Shown here piece by piece: positions 27,434 to 35,970 of a stretch of 64,000 bases of DNA. The notes beneath the pieces are model-generated. The model was not told the origin of the DNA and did no database searches. It worked only from the letters and a program-made list of their open reading frames with translations. Positions within the stretch are counted from its first letter, which is position 1. Every line of letters starts with the position of its first letter. The stretch covers positions 124,001 through 188,000 of the forward strand of contig JAHBYU010000005.1 of assembly GCA_019635775.1 (NCBI GenBank). Reading direction: 5' to 3'. The translations under genes and the position numbers were made by a program. The DNA comes from Rhizobiaceae bacterium (lineage in GTDB: Bacteria > Pseudomonadota > Alphaproteobacteria > Rhizobiales > Rhizobiaceae).

Positions 27434-29446
27434 ATGCGCGTCGTTACATGCGTGGTGGCATTTCATAATCTTTGGCTCGTTGCATTGGCGGCGGTGGTCT
27501 GCATCGGGGGCGGATGGGTCGCGCTCGAACTCTTTCGCCGCGCCGACGCGCGCCAGGGCATGCAGCGAAGCGGCTGGCTGTTCCTGGCTGCCATCGCTGC
27601 CGGCTCGTCGGTCTGGTGTACCCACTTCATTGCCATTCTTGCCTATGATGTGCAGGCACCGATCACGTTCGATCCGCTGCTCACCATGGCATCGTTGCTC
27701 ATCGTGATTGCCGGCAGCCTCCTGTCCTTCACCATGGCGATGGAAAAGCGGACGCTGAGGGTAGGATTCGCGGGGTGCGTGCTCGGCCTGTCGATTGCCG
27801 CGATGCACTACGCAGGCATGGCAGCCTATCACGTGGACGGCATCGTCGAATGGGATGCCACATACATTTTCGCATCGTTGATCGTGTCGGCCGCATTCGG
27901 TGCTGGCGCGCTCATAGCTTTGCGTCGTGGTTATCAATATGGCGGGCTCGCGATGTTCGTGCTGGCCGTCGTCGGCCTGCATTTCACCGGTATGACCGCG
28001 GTTTCGGTGACGCCGCTGGTAACCGGAGCACCTCTTGCCGACGCGACCGTGCTGGCGACCATGGCGGTCGCCGTAGCCGGTGTCGCATTGATAGTCGTTG
28101 CGACAGGGGTGGTCAGCTACATGATCGACAACGACGCCACGGAGAGGAATGTCGAAACGCTGCGACAGATGGCGCTGAACGACCCGTTGACCGGTTTGCC
28201 GAACCGGACAGGCTTCTCGGATTTCCTCAACAACGAAATCGACCGGGCAAGTGATGAGGGAAAGCAGATCGCAGTGATTGGCGTGGACCTTGATAAGTTC
28301 AAGGAAATCAATGATCTGCGTGGCCACGACGCGGGCGATCAAGCCTTGAAGATCATTGCAGGCCGCCTTGCCAACATGCTGCGCGATGGCGAGTTCGTGG
28401 CGCGCATCGGTGGTGACGAATTCGCTGCCGTGAAGAGGTTTACGGACCAGCGCGATTTGCTCGACTTCGTTACGAGGGTGGAGCGCGAACTTTTCACCTC
28501 GATGCGCATCGACGATTTCGAGGTGACGCCCGGCGCCAGTATCGGTGTCTCGGTATATCCCAGCGACGGGGATACTGCAGCCCGTCTGGTCGGCAATGCG
28601 GATCTCGCGATGTATCGGGCGAAAGGCGACGTGACGCGTGCCGTCTGTTTCTACGAGGCCGACATGGACGAACTTGCGCGGGCGAGGCGCAATCTGTCGC
28701 TCGACCTGCGCCGCGCAATCGACCGCAATCAGCTGGAGCTTCACTACCAGGTCCAGACGAGCGTCGCGGCGAAGCAGATGATCGGCCACGAAGTGCTGCT
28801 GCGCTGGAAGCATCACGAGTTCGGATATGTGCCGCCGGCGGAATTCATCCCGCTGGCCGAGGAGACGGGCCTTATCCTCACGATTGGCGAGTGGGTGCTG
28901 CGGGAAGCCTGCGCCGAATCTGCCGAATGGAAGGAAGGTGGCAAAATCGCCGTCAACCTGTCAGCGATCCAGCTTGCGCATGCGGACATGCCGAGGCTTG
29001 TCCATCAAACGCTTCTGGATACCGGCTTGCCAGCCTCGCGTCTTGAACTGGAGATCACGGAATCCTCGATCATCCAGGACAAGGTCCGCTCGCTGCATGC
29101 CCTAAGGCAGATCAGGGCGCTCGGCGTCACGATAGCGATCGACGATTTCGGTACCGGCTACTCGTCGCTCGAAACGTTGCGCTCGTTCCCCTTCGATAGG
29201 ATAAAGCTCGACAGGTCGTTCATGACCGAACTCGAGCACAGCCCCCAGGCGCGAGCGATCGTGCGCGCGGTCCTGGCTCTCGGGAAGAGCCTCGACATCA
29301 GTGTGCTCGCGGAAGGCGTTGAAACCCTCCAGCAACTGCATCTGCTGGAATCCGAAGGCTGCAACGAGGCGCAGGGCTATTTCCTGGGTCGTCCGAAGCC
29401 GAGGAAAGAGCACGGCACCGCCTTGCCGATCGCCGCGGTAGCCTGA
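27434..29446 (+). CDS. MHYT-GGDEF-EAL cyclic-di-GMP protein
   Basis: 670 aa from ATG 27434 (a TTG nine codons earlier also fits). N-terminal MHYT sensor with about seven TM helices: CTHFIAI (H64), MHYAGM (124-129) and LHFTGM (about 183) are the three repeats thought to bind a metal such as copper. GGDEF is intact at 326-330. The EAL domain has EVL at 453-455, with DDFGTGYSS and AEGVET present, so phosphodiesterase activity is likely. It converges with the phn operon. Monocistronic. Confidence 0.9.
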   Translation: MRVVTCVVAFHNLWLVALAAVVCIGGGWVALELFRRADARQGMQRSGWLFLAAIAAGSSVWCTHFIAILAYDVQAPITFDPLLTMASLLIVIAGSLLSFTMAMEKRTLRVGFAGCVLGLSIAAMHYAGMAAYHVDGIVEWDATYIFASLIVSAAFGAGALIALRRGYQYGGLAMFVLAVVGLHFTGMTAVSVTPLVTGAPLADATVLATMAVAVAGVALIVVATGVVSYMIDNDATERNVETLRQMALNDPLTGLPNRTGFSDFLNNEIDRASDEGKQIAVIGVDLDKFKEINDLRGHDAGDQALKIIAGRLANMLRDGEFVARIGGDEFAAVKRFTDQRDLLDFVTRVERELFTSMRIDDFEVTPGASIGVSVYPSDGDTAARLVGNADLAMYRAKGDVTRAVCFYEADMDELARARRNLSLDLRRAIDRNQLELHYQVQTSVAAKQMIGHEVLLRWKHHEFGYVPPAEFIPLAEETGLILTIGEWVLREACAESAEWKEGGKIAVNLSAIQLAHADMPRLVHQTLLDTGLPASRLELEITESSIIQDKVRSLHALRQIRALGVTIAIDDFGTGYSSLETLRSFPFDRIKLDRSFMTELEHSPQARAIVRAVLALGKSLDISVLAEGVETLQQLHLLESEGCNEAQGYFLGRPKPRKEHGTALPIAAVA

Positions 29447-29454
29447 ACCTGCGG

Positions 29455-30072
29455 CTATCCGCCGTGTTTTTCCAGGAAAGCTTCCGCAGAGAGATGCCTG
29501 AAATCATCTAGCGCGGAACGAAGCCTGTCATGCTCCCAGTCCCACCAGGCGAGGGCCTGATAGCGTTCAGCAATGCCGCGGTTGAAACGGTCGCGGATTG
29601 GCCTTGCGGGCACGCCTGCGACGATGGTGTAGGGTGCGACGTCCTTCGTCACCACCGCGCCGGAACCTACCGCCGCGCCGTCTCCGACGGTGACACCGGG
29701 CAGCACCGTCGAACCGTGGCCAAGCCAGGTGTCATGGCCGATGCGGACCTTCTTCGCGCGCCGCGCCGCGAAGAAATCGTCCTCATATTCGGCATCGTCA
29801 AAATAGTCCGAGGCGCGATAGGTGAAGTGATGCAGCGTCGGTCGATCAAGCGGATGATGGGTCGCGTTGAGGCGGACGTACGCGGCGATGTTGGCGAATT
29901 TTCCGATGTCTGCGCACCACGTCATGCAGCCTTCCATCAGGTATGAGTAATCGCCCACGACCGTCTCGGTGACGCGGCAGTTCTCGGAAATCTCTGTGAA
30001 GCGACCGAGCGTCGAGTTTTCGACCCTTGCTGTTTCATGGATGAAGGGCTTTTCGGTGAGTTTCCGGCTCAT
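29455..30072 (-). CDS. hexapeptide-repeat acetyltransferase of the phosphonate operon
   Basis: 205 aa, left-handed beta-helix transferase: repeated [LIV]-G-x4 units (ENSTLGRFTEISENCRV, IGHDTWLGHGSTVLPGVTVGDGAAVGSGAVVTKDV) and a catalytic His in NATHHPLDRPT. This is the hexapeptide family often attached to phn operons. Its ATG overlaps the phnL stop (ATGA), so it is the last gene of the operon in this window. Likely acetylates an intermediate or amino-phosphonate substrate; substrate unknown. Confidence 0.83.
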   Translation of the reverse strand: MSRKLTEKPFIHETARVENSTLGRFTEISENCRVTETVVGDYSYLMEGCMTWCADIGKFANIAAYVRLNATHHPLDRPTLHHFTYRASDYFDDAEYEDDFFAARRAKKVRIGHDTWLGHGSTVLPGVTVGDGAAVGSGAVVTKDVAPYTIVAGVPARPIRDRFNRGIAERYQALAWWDWEHDRLRSALDDFRHLSAEAFLEKHGG

Positions 30073-30782
30073 GCGGCGATCTTTCCGGGTGCGAACTGCG
30101 TCACGTCGATGATCGTGTCGGCCACTGCCTCGCGGACATCGGCGTCATGGAAGATGCCGAGCAGCGCCACGCCGTCGCGCTTCTTGCCGGCGATCATTTC
30201 CACCACCACCTCGCGGTTACTGGCGTCGAGCGATGCAGTCGGCTCGTCCAGAAGCAGGACGGGATGCGGTGTGATGAAGCCGCGCGCGATGTTGACGCGC
30301 TGTTGCTCGCCACCGGAGAAGGTGGCGGGCGGCAGGCTCCAAAGCCTTTCCGGGAGGTTGAGGCGGGCAAGCAGTTCCCCGGCTCGGGCCTGAGCGGTTT
30401 CGCGCGGTTCGCCGAGCGAGACCAGCGGCTCCGCCACCACGTCGAGCGCCGAAACCCGCGGCACGGTACGCAGGAACTGGCTGACATAGCCGATCGTGTC
30501 GCGCCGGACTGCGAGCACGGTTCGCGGCGTCGCGGTGGCGAGATCGACAAGCTGGCCGCGATGGCTGACGATGATCTGGCCTGCATCGACGGCATAGTTT
30601 CCATAGAGCATCTTGAGGATCGAGCTTTTGCCGACACCGGACGGCCCGCCCAGCACGGCGCATTGACCTGCCCGGATGGCGAAGGAGACATTCTCCACGA
30701 CGGGCAGGCGGATGCCGTCGCGCAGGTGCATGGTGAAGCTCTTCGAGACTTCGGAAACGACAATCGGCGTGGGCATGGTCAC
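30069..30782 (-). CDS. phnL: C-P lyase system protein PhnL
   Basis: 237 aa ABC-type ATPase fold: Walker A GGPSGVGKSS (about 42-51), signature FSGGEQQRVNIARGF, Walker B PVLLLDEPTASLD. In E. coli PhnL and PhnK associate with the PhnGHIJ core rather than forming a transporter. It is separated from phnK by 60 bp containing a palindromic repeat, unlike the overlapping upstream genes. Confidence 0.92.
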   Translation of the reverse strand: MTMPTPIVVSEVSKSFTMHLRDGIRLPVVENVSFAIRAGQCAVLGGPSGVGKSSILKMLYGNYAVDAGQIIVSHRGQLVDLATATPRTVLAVRRDTIGYVSQFLRTVPRVSALDVVAEPLVSLGEPRETAQARAGELLARLNLPERLWSLPPATFSGGEQQRVNIARGFITPHPVLLLDEPTASLDASNREVVVEMIAGKKRDGVALLGIFHDADVREAVADTIIDVTQFAPGKIAA

Positions 30783-30793
30783 AAACCTCCTTG

Positions 30794-30842
30794 CCGCATG
30801 ATCTGATCCGAGAACCGGGTTCGAGTTTTCGGGATCATGCGG
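30794..30842. repeat. RIME-like intergenic palindrome between phnK and phnL
   Basis: CCGCATGATC (30794-30803) and GATCATGCGG (30833-30842), a 10-bp perfect inverted repeat around a 29-nt centre. Its ends (GATCATGC) look like the mosaic palindromic elements scattered in Hyphomicrobiales genomes. It ends directly at the phnK stop codon. Confidence 0.6.
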
Positions 30843-31619
30843 TCACACCTGGAGAATCGAGGAAACGAGCAATTGGGTGTAAGGCGCGCGAGGGTCGTCC
30901 AGCACGCGGTCTGTCAGGCCGGTCTCGACCACGTGGCCATCTTTCATGACCATCATGCGGTGTGAAAGAAGCCGGGCGACGGCGAGGTCGTGCGTTACGA
31001 CGATTGCTGCCAGCCCGAGATCGTTGACAAGCCCGCGCAGCAGATCGAGCAGGCGCGCCTGTACCGACACGTCCAGCCCGCCGGTAGGTTCGTCCATGAA
31101 CACGAGACGCGGGCCGGTGACGAGGTTGCGCGCGATCTGAAGGCGCTGCCGCATGCCTCCCGAGAAGGCGCGCGGCTCGTCGTCAACGCGATCCTCTCCG
31201 ATCTCGACGCGGGAGAGCCAGTCGATGGCGGTTTCCCGTATGCGGCCGTAATGCCGGTCGCCAACGGCCATCAGGCGCTCGCCGACGTTCGCGCCCGCAG
31301 AGACCGTCATGCGCAAACCGTCGGCGGGGTTCTGGTGCACGAAGCCCCAGTCGGTGCGCATCAGGAATCGCCGTTCCGCCTCGCTCATGCGGTAGAGGTC
31401 GCGGAAACCACCGTCACGCGTGCGGTAGGATACGCAGCCGGAAGTTGGTGTCAGCCGGGTCGAGATGCAGTTCAAAAGCGTCGTCTTGCCAGATCCTGAC
31501 TCGCCCACGACTGCCAGCACCTCGCCGGGATAAAGCTCGAACGAGATGTCCTCGCAGCCAACACGAGGTCCGTAGAATTTCGACAGCGAGGAAACACGCA
31601 GAAGCGGTTCGTCGGTCAT
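30843..31619 (-). CDS. phnK: C-P lyase system protein PhnK
   Basis: 258 aa ABC-type ATPase: Walker A GESGSGKTT, signature FSGGMRQRLQIARNL, Walker B LVFMDEPTGGLD, H-loop VTHDLAVAR. The arrangement with phnJ (4-bp overlap) and family length match PhnK, which binds the PhnGHIJ complex and drives its opening. Part of the operon phnGHIJKL. Confidence 0.93.
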   Translation of the reverse strand: MTDEPLLRVSSLSKFYGPRVGCEDISFELYPGEVLAVVGESGSGKTTLLNCISTRLTPTSGCVSYRTRDGGFRDLYRMSEAERRFLMRTDWGFVHQNPADGLRMTVSAGANVGERLMAVGDRHYGRIRETAIDWLSRVEIGEDRVDDEPRAFSGGMRQRLQIARNLVTGPRLVFMDEPTGGLDVSVQARLLDLLRGLVNDLGLAAIVVTHDLAVARLLSHRMMVMKDGHVVETGLTDRVLDDPRAPYTQLLVSSILQV

Positions 31620-32518
31620 TGCGCTGCCTCCTTCGCGCCAAGCTCGCCGACGTGCCCTGCAGCGCGACGGGTTTCACAGTGATCGGTGTCGGAGCAGACG
31701 AACATGCGTCCGCCACGGTCGTCGAGGAGCACCTCGTCGAGATAGACCTGTTCGGCTCCGCAGAGCGCGCAGGGCCGGTCGAACTTCTGGATCTCGAAGG
31801 GATGGTCCTCGAAATCCAGACTGACCACTTCCGTGAAGGGGGGAATGGCGTAGATGCGCTTCTCGCGGCCTGCGCCGAAAAGCTGCAGCGCCGGCGACAT
31901 GTGCATCTTCGGATTGTCGAACTTCGGTGTCGGCGACGGGTCCATCACATAACGTCCCTCGACCTTGACCGGATAGGCGTAGGTGGTCGCGATGTGGCCG
32001 TGCCGCGCAATGTCCTCGTAGAGCTTGACGTGCATGAGGCCATATTCCTCAAGCGCGTGCATCTTGCGCGTCTCGGTTTCGCGCGGCTCGAGGAAGCGTA
32101 GCGGCTCCGGAATAGGAACCTGGTACACGAGCGTCTGGCCTTCCCTCAGAGGCGTTTCGGGAATGCGGTGTCGCGTCTGGATGATGGTGGCGCGTGCGGT
32201 CTCGGTGGTCGTCTCGACATCGGCGACCTTGCGGAAGAAGTTGCGGATCGACACGGCGTTGGTGGTGTCGTCGGCGCCCTGGTCGATGACCTTCAGCACA
32301 TCCTCCGGCCCGATGATGGCCGCCGTGACCTGGACGCCGCCGGTGCCCCAGCCATAGGGCATCGGCATCTCGCGGCTGGCGAAGGGCACCTGATAGCCGG
32401 GGATGGCGATGCCCTTGAGGATTGCGCGGCGGATCATGCGCTTTGTCTGCTCGTCGAGATATGCGAAGTTGTAGGCTGCAATCTCCGGTGCGTTCTCACC
32501 TTTGAGGGACGTGCTCAT
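31616..32518 (-). CDS. phnJ: alpha-D-ribose 1-methylphosphonate 5-phosphate C-P lyase
   Basis: 300 aa. The radical-SAM-type [4Fe-4S] ligands are visible as C250-x2-C253-x21-C275, with C281 six residues later, equal to the spacing of the E. coli cluster Cys and the thiyl-radical Cys272. It cleaves the carbon-phosphorus bond to release methane or another alkane and phosphate. Overlaps phnI and phnK by 4 bp on each side, so all are coupled. Confidence 0.96.
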   Translation of the reverse strand: MSTSLKGENAPEIAAYNFAYLDEQTKRMIRRAILKGIAIPGYQVPFASREMPMPYGWGTGGVQVTAAIIGPEDVLKVIDQGADDTTNAVSIRNFFRKVADVETTTETARATIIQTRHRIPETPLREGQTLVYQVPIPEPLRFLEPRETETRKMHALEEYGLMHVKLYEDIARHGHIATTYAYPVKVEGRYVMDPSPTPKFDNPKMHMSPALQLFGAGREKRIYAIPPFTEVVSLDFEDHPFEIQKFDRPCALCGAEQVYLDEVLLDDRGGRMFVCSDTDHCETRRAAGHVGELGAKEAAQ

Positions 32519-33618
32519 TCCGCAGCCTCCTTGCGTTCGCCGCCACCATGCGCAGCCTCATGCTCGGCGCGCATGCGGCGCACGAGATCGAGTTCGGCCT
32601 GGAAGTCGACGTAGTGCGGCAGCTTCAGGTGCTCCACGAAGCCTGTCGCCTGCACATTGTCGGAATGCGAGATGACGAATTCCTCGTCCTGGGCGGCGGC
32701 CGTTATGTCCTCACCCAGTTCGCGCGCCCGCAAAGCCCTGTCGCAGAGCGACATGGCCATTGCCTTGCGCTCGCTTTGGCCGAACACGAGCCCATAGCCG
32801 CGGGTGAACTCCTGCGGCACCTTGGCCGAGCCGTGGAACTGATTGACCATCTGGCATTCCGTAACCCGGATGCGGCCGAGCGTGACGGGGAAGTCCAGTT
32901 CCGGCACTTCCAGTTCCAGCTCGACCTCACCGATACGGATTTCGCCGACAAAGGGATGGCTGCGGGCATAGCCGCGCTGCGTCGAATAGGCGAGCGCAAG
33001 AAGGAAGCCTTCGTCGCCGCGCGACAGCGCCTGAAGCCGCGTGTCGCGTTCCATCGGAAATTCTGTCGGCTCGCGCGTGATATCGCCCGTCACATGGCCC
33101 GCGGGCATTGCGCCGTCCGGCTCAATCAAGCCTTCGCCGCCCAGTATGTCGGAAACGCGCGGCATCGCCTCGACGGCTTCGTCGCGCAGTTCGGGTTCGG
33201 GCACCTCAGATCCTTCCGCCAGTTCGGGGTCGAGCAGGCGATGTGTGTAGTCGAATGTCGGCCCGAGCATCTGCCCGCCGGGCAGATCCTTGTAGGTGGC
33301 AGAAACGCGGCGCTCGGCGAGCATTGCGGCCGTGTCCACCGGCCGGGTGTAGCCAAAGCGCGGCAGCGTCGTTCGATAGGCGCGCACGAGGAAGATCGCC
33401 TCGATCAGGTCGCCCCGCGCCTGCACGATCGCAAGGGCAGCAAGTTCGCGGTCATAAAGCGCCCCCTCGCTCATCACGCGGTCTACCCCCAGGCCGAGCT
33501 GTTCGACGATCTGGTCGAGTCTTAGCGCAGGGACGCTGCGGTCGCCGCGCCGGCGGTCGGCAAGCAGGCGGTGGGCATTTCGGATGGCGGCTTCCCCGCC
33601 CTTGACGGCAACATACAT
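32515..33618 (-). CDS. phnI: C-P lyase subunit PhnI
   Basis: 367 aa from ATG 33618, starting MYVAVKGGEAAIRNAH as in the family. PhnI is the nucleosidase subunit that, with PhnG, H and L, forms ribose methylphosphonate triphosphate from ATP and the phosphonate. It starts 2 bp after phnH and overlaps phnJ. The frame stays open further upstream, but that part lies inside phnH. Confidence 0.95.
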   Translation of the reverse strand: MYVAVKGGEAAIRNAHRLLADRRRGDRSVPALRLDQIVEQLGLGVDRVMSEGALYDRELAALAIVQARGDLIEAIFLVRAYRTTLPRFGYTRPVDTAAMLAERRVSATYKDLPGGQMLGPTFDYTHRLLDPELAEGSEVPEPELRDEAVEAMPRVSDILGGEGLIEPDGAMPAGHVTGDITREPTEFPMERDTRLQALSRGDEGFLLALAYSTQRGYARSHPFVGEIRIGEVELELEVPELDFPVTLGRIRVTECQMVNQFHGSAKVPQEFTRGYGLVFGQSERKAMAMSLCDRALRARELGEDITAAAQDEEFVISHSDNVQATGFVEHLKLPHYVDFQAELDLVRRMRAEHEAAHGGGERKEAAE

Positions 33619-33620
33619 GG

Positions 33621-34223
33621 TCAGGCCCTCACGATGCCGATGCGGGTCGTGCGCGGAAGGCATGCGACACCCTCTGGCGCGACAAGAACGAGATCGACGC
33701 CACGCGGGAACCGCGCATTGTTCTGCTTCCATTGTTCGATGAAGTGACGCGGCAGCGGCGTCGGCGCCAGGCTTGCCATACCGTTGGTCCCCGGTCCTTC
33801 GAGGACAAGCGGTTCGCCGGAAGTCAGGCTTGCGACCTGCAGGACAAGCGTCGTGGAACGGTCCGGATATTCCTGTGTACCCTGCGCGAAGTTGTCGAGC
33901 GCAATGAGGTTTGCGGTGTCGGCGACCAGAGCGAAATGTGCGTCGGCCGGCGTAGCGGCGACAGCCGCGCCGCTGTGAAAGCCCAGCCACCCCGAAACCA
34001 CCGCGCCCTGCAAGGCAGCGTCCAGCCAGAGCGGCGTGTCGTTGTCGCAAAGCGTCAGGGCAACAGCCGCAGCTCCTGCGGAAAGCGATGGCGGCGGCTG
34101 CGTACCGGCTTTTATCGCATGGATCGAACCTGGACGGGCGAAGGCATCCATGAGGGCGCGAAAGGTCGATTGCGCATCGAATACAGGCGAGGAAAAGCCG
34201 CCGATGATCTGTTCGGAAAGCAT
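33621..34223 (-). CDS. phnH: C-P lyase subunit PhnH
   Basis: 200 aa, family start GGFSSPVFDAQSTFRALMDAFARPGSI. PhnH is a core structural subunit of the PhnGHIJ complex. Begins 1 bp after phnG ends, so translation is likely coupled. Confidence 0.94.
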   Translation of the reverse strand: MLSEQIIGGFSSPVFDAQSTFRALMDAFARPGSIHAIKAGTQPPPSLSAGAAAVALTLCDNDTPLWLDAALQGAVVSGWLGFHSGAAVAATPADAHFALVADTANLIALDNFAQGTQEYPDRSTTLVLQVASLTSGEPLVLEGPGTNGMASLAPTPLPRHFIEQWKQNNARFPRGVDLVLVAPEGVACLPRTTRIGIVRA

Positions 34224-34224
34224 C

Positions 34225-34689
34225 TCAGTCCTCCCCGCGCACCATTGTGAAGAAGTCTACCTTCGTCGCGGCCGCCTCGGCATGACGCCTGCTGTCGCGT
34301 TCGGCCTGAATACGCATCAGGGGCGCAACGATCCGCTGGTCCACGACCTCACGGCCCGACGGGCTGCACCAGATCGCGTCGAGGATGGCGGCGAGCCGGA
34401 CTTTCTCCTTGTCGCGCCCCAAGGCGTAGGCGTGGCCGACCTCGCCGGATGCAAGCTGAACCGTTGCCCGGGTCACGGTTGCCTCGCCCGTGTTGAATGG
34501 AGCGCCGCCGCCGCCGATTCGGCCGCGAACCGTCACCAGGCCGGTTTCGGGTCCGCGCAAAGACTTGGCGTCGAGGACAAGGCCGGCCTCTTTGCCAAGA
34601 ATGCGTAGATCCTCCGCCGATGCCATGGCGAACGCTGCCATCGCGGTCTTGCGGGCCATGTTGTCGCTGCGCTCCGAACGCCGTTCCAT
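34225..34689 (-). CDS. phnG: C-P lyase subunit PhnG
   Basis: 154 aa from ATG 34689; residues 1-20 fit the family N-terminus before MAAFAMASAED. The end KVDFFTMVRGED is the characteristic PhnG tail. First gene of the leftward phn operon; the PhnF-type operator lies 14-33 bp before its start, where a repressor would block transcription. Confidence 0.93.
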   Translation of the reverse strand: MERRSERSDNMARKTAMAAFAMASAEDLRILGKEAGLVLDAKSLRGPETGLVTVRGRIGGGGAPFNTGEATVTRATVQLASGEVGHAYALGRDKEKVRLAAILDAIWCSPSGREVVDQRIVAPLMRIQAERDSRRHAEAAATKVDFFTMVRGED

Positions 34690-34702
34690 GTCATGCTCCT
34701 AT

Positions 34703-34722
34703 TTGTCTATTGATATAGACAA
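34703..34722. promoter_or_regulatory. PhnF operator (8-bp inverted repeat)
   Basis: TTGTCTAT-TGAT-ATAGACAA, a perfect 8-bp inverted repeat between the divergent phnG and phnF starts. It has the GT(n)TA...TA(n)AC look of HutC-type GntR operators; the mycobacterial PhnF site is TGGTATAGACCA. Binding by the adjacent PhnF is inferred. Confidence 0.7.
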
Positions 34723-34778
34723 CCATACAAATTATACACAATGGATATTGCGTGTCCATGACGTTGGAATGACAGGAA

Positions 34779-35510
34779 GTGACCAGAGAGGCAGCCAGGG
34801 TTCAGAGACGAAGCGGCATAGCGCTTTGGCGGCAGATCGCCGACCGCATCAGGCTGGCAATCGGCGCCGGCGAATTCTCCGAGCGGCTGCCGCCGGAGGT
34901 TGACCTTGCCGAACGCTTCGGCGTCAACCGGCACACCGTGCGCAGCGCGATTTCGGCGCTTGTGCAGGAAGGAGTGCTGCGCGCAGAGCAGGGCAGGGGC
35001 ACGTTCATCGAGAGGAAGCGCAAGCTTGCCTACCCGATCGGGGCGCGGACGCGCTTTTCGGAGGGGTTGCAGGGGCAGACGCGCGACCGGCGGGGTATCC
35101 TGCTCGCGCATGAGGTGGTGGAAGCCGACCAAACGACGATCGAGGCTCTTGGCCTGAGCGAGGGTGCAACGGTCGTGCGGCTGGAAACGCTTTCGGAAGC
35201 CGACGGAAGGCCGATTTCGAGAGCGACCAGCTTTTTCCCCGCGCACCGATTCGGGAACATAGAGGGGCACTATGCCGAAACGGGCTCGATCACGTCCGCG
35301 TTAAAGGCGTACGGCGTACCGGACTACTTCCGCCGCTCGACGGTGATCTCGGCCCGCCATGCAAGCGACGCTGACCTGGCGGACCTGAAGCTTTCACCTG
35401 GCGCCATCGTGCTTGTCACGGTCTACGTCAATGTCGATCCCGACGGGAAGCCGGTGCAATTTTCAGAAACGCGCTTCGCCGCCGACGTGGTCGAGCTCTC
35501 GGTGAGCTGA
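34779..35510 (+). CDS. phnF: GntR/HutC-family regulator of phosphonate genes
   Basis: 243 aa, GTG start at 34779 (preceding AGGAA is very close, so the start is slightly uncertain). N-terminal winged helix (about 12-80, LAERFGVNRHTVRSAISALVQEG), then a UTRA effector domain to the end (FFPAHRF...SARHASDADLADLKLSPGAIVL). Divergent from phnG with a palindrome between them, as expected for the PhnF repressor. Confidence 0.88.
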   Translation: MTREAARVQRRSGIALWRQIADRIRLAIGAGEFSERLPPEVDLAERFGVNRHTVRSAISALVQEGVLRAEQGRGTFIERKRKLAYPIGARTRFSEGLQGQTRDRRGILLAHEVVEADQTTIEALGLSEGATVVRLETLSEADGRPISRATSFFPAHRFGNIEGHYAETGSITSALKAYGVPDYFRRSTVISARHASDADLADLKLSPGAIVLVTVYVNVDPDGKPVQFSETRFAADVVELSVS

Positions 35511-35621
35511 CCGCCTCAAACTTTGATGTGGAGAGTGTGGACGAAGAGGACAGGGAGCCTTGACCGCCACGAAGTCGCCCCCCTTAGGTACGCCGGTGTC
35601 CCTCAAGTAGCAGTGCCTGCC

Positions 35622-35831
35622 ATGCTCATCAAAGAACCCGTCGTAGACAAGCCGAAGAAAACCAAGACAGACTCCAAATACGAGATCGAATGCCGTGAGG
35701 CGCTCAAGCCTCACCTGGATGCGATGGTCGATCTTGCGGTAAAGGCCGGCTGGGACCGCAAGGTCGCAAGCTTCAGCCTCATGTACCTCGCCGCAAAGAA
35801 GTCAGGCCCGCACGACAGCAGCCTGATCTGA
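35622..35831 (+). CDS. small conserved-looking protein
   Basis: 69 aa from ATG 35622. Lys-rich start (PVVDKPKKTKTD) and a helical part (YEIECREALKPHLDAMVDLAVKAGWDRKVASFSLMYLAAKKS). No domain recognised. Followed by an intrinsic terminator at 35855. The composition and terminator suggest a real monocistronic gene; a longer reading from 35523 is possible but weaker. Confidence 0.6.
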   Translation: MLIKEPVVDKPKKTKTDSKYEIECREALKPHLDAMVDLAVKAGWDRKVASFSLMYLAAKKSGPHDSSLI

Positions 35832-35854
35832 GCCTGCCTGTCCTGAAAGCAACA

Positions 35855-35892
35855 AGCAGGCTGGCCTCTCGGGCTGGCCTGCTGGCCCTTTT
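35855..35892 (+). terminator. intrinsic terminator after the 69-aa gene
   Basis: AGCAGGC (35855-35861) pairs with GCCTGCT (35877-35883), extended inward by five more pairs with two G-U around loop TCTCG, then GGCCCTTTT. A 12-bp stem with a short T-run. Confidence 0.7.
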
Positions 35893-35970
35893 CCAGGCGG
35901 GTCGATTTGCCTATGAAGGTTTTGCGCGGCGCAAGGACGTCGCGGCAACTTCTGGAATGGCAGCCCGATC

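Noticed and set aside
30794-30842. Attachment site or IS terminal repeat between phnK and phnL
   Set aside because: No transposase or target duplication nearby; it looks like a common rhizobial intergenic palindrome.
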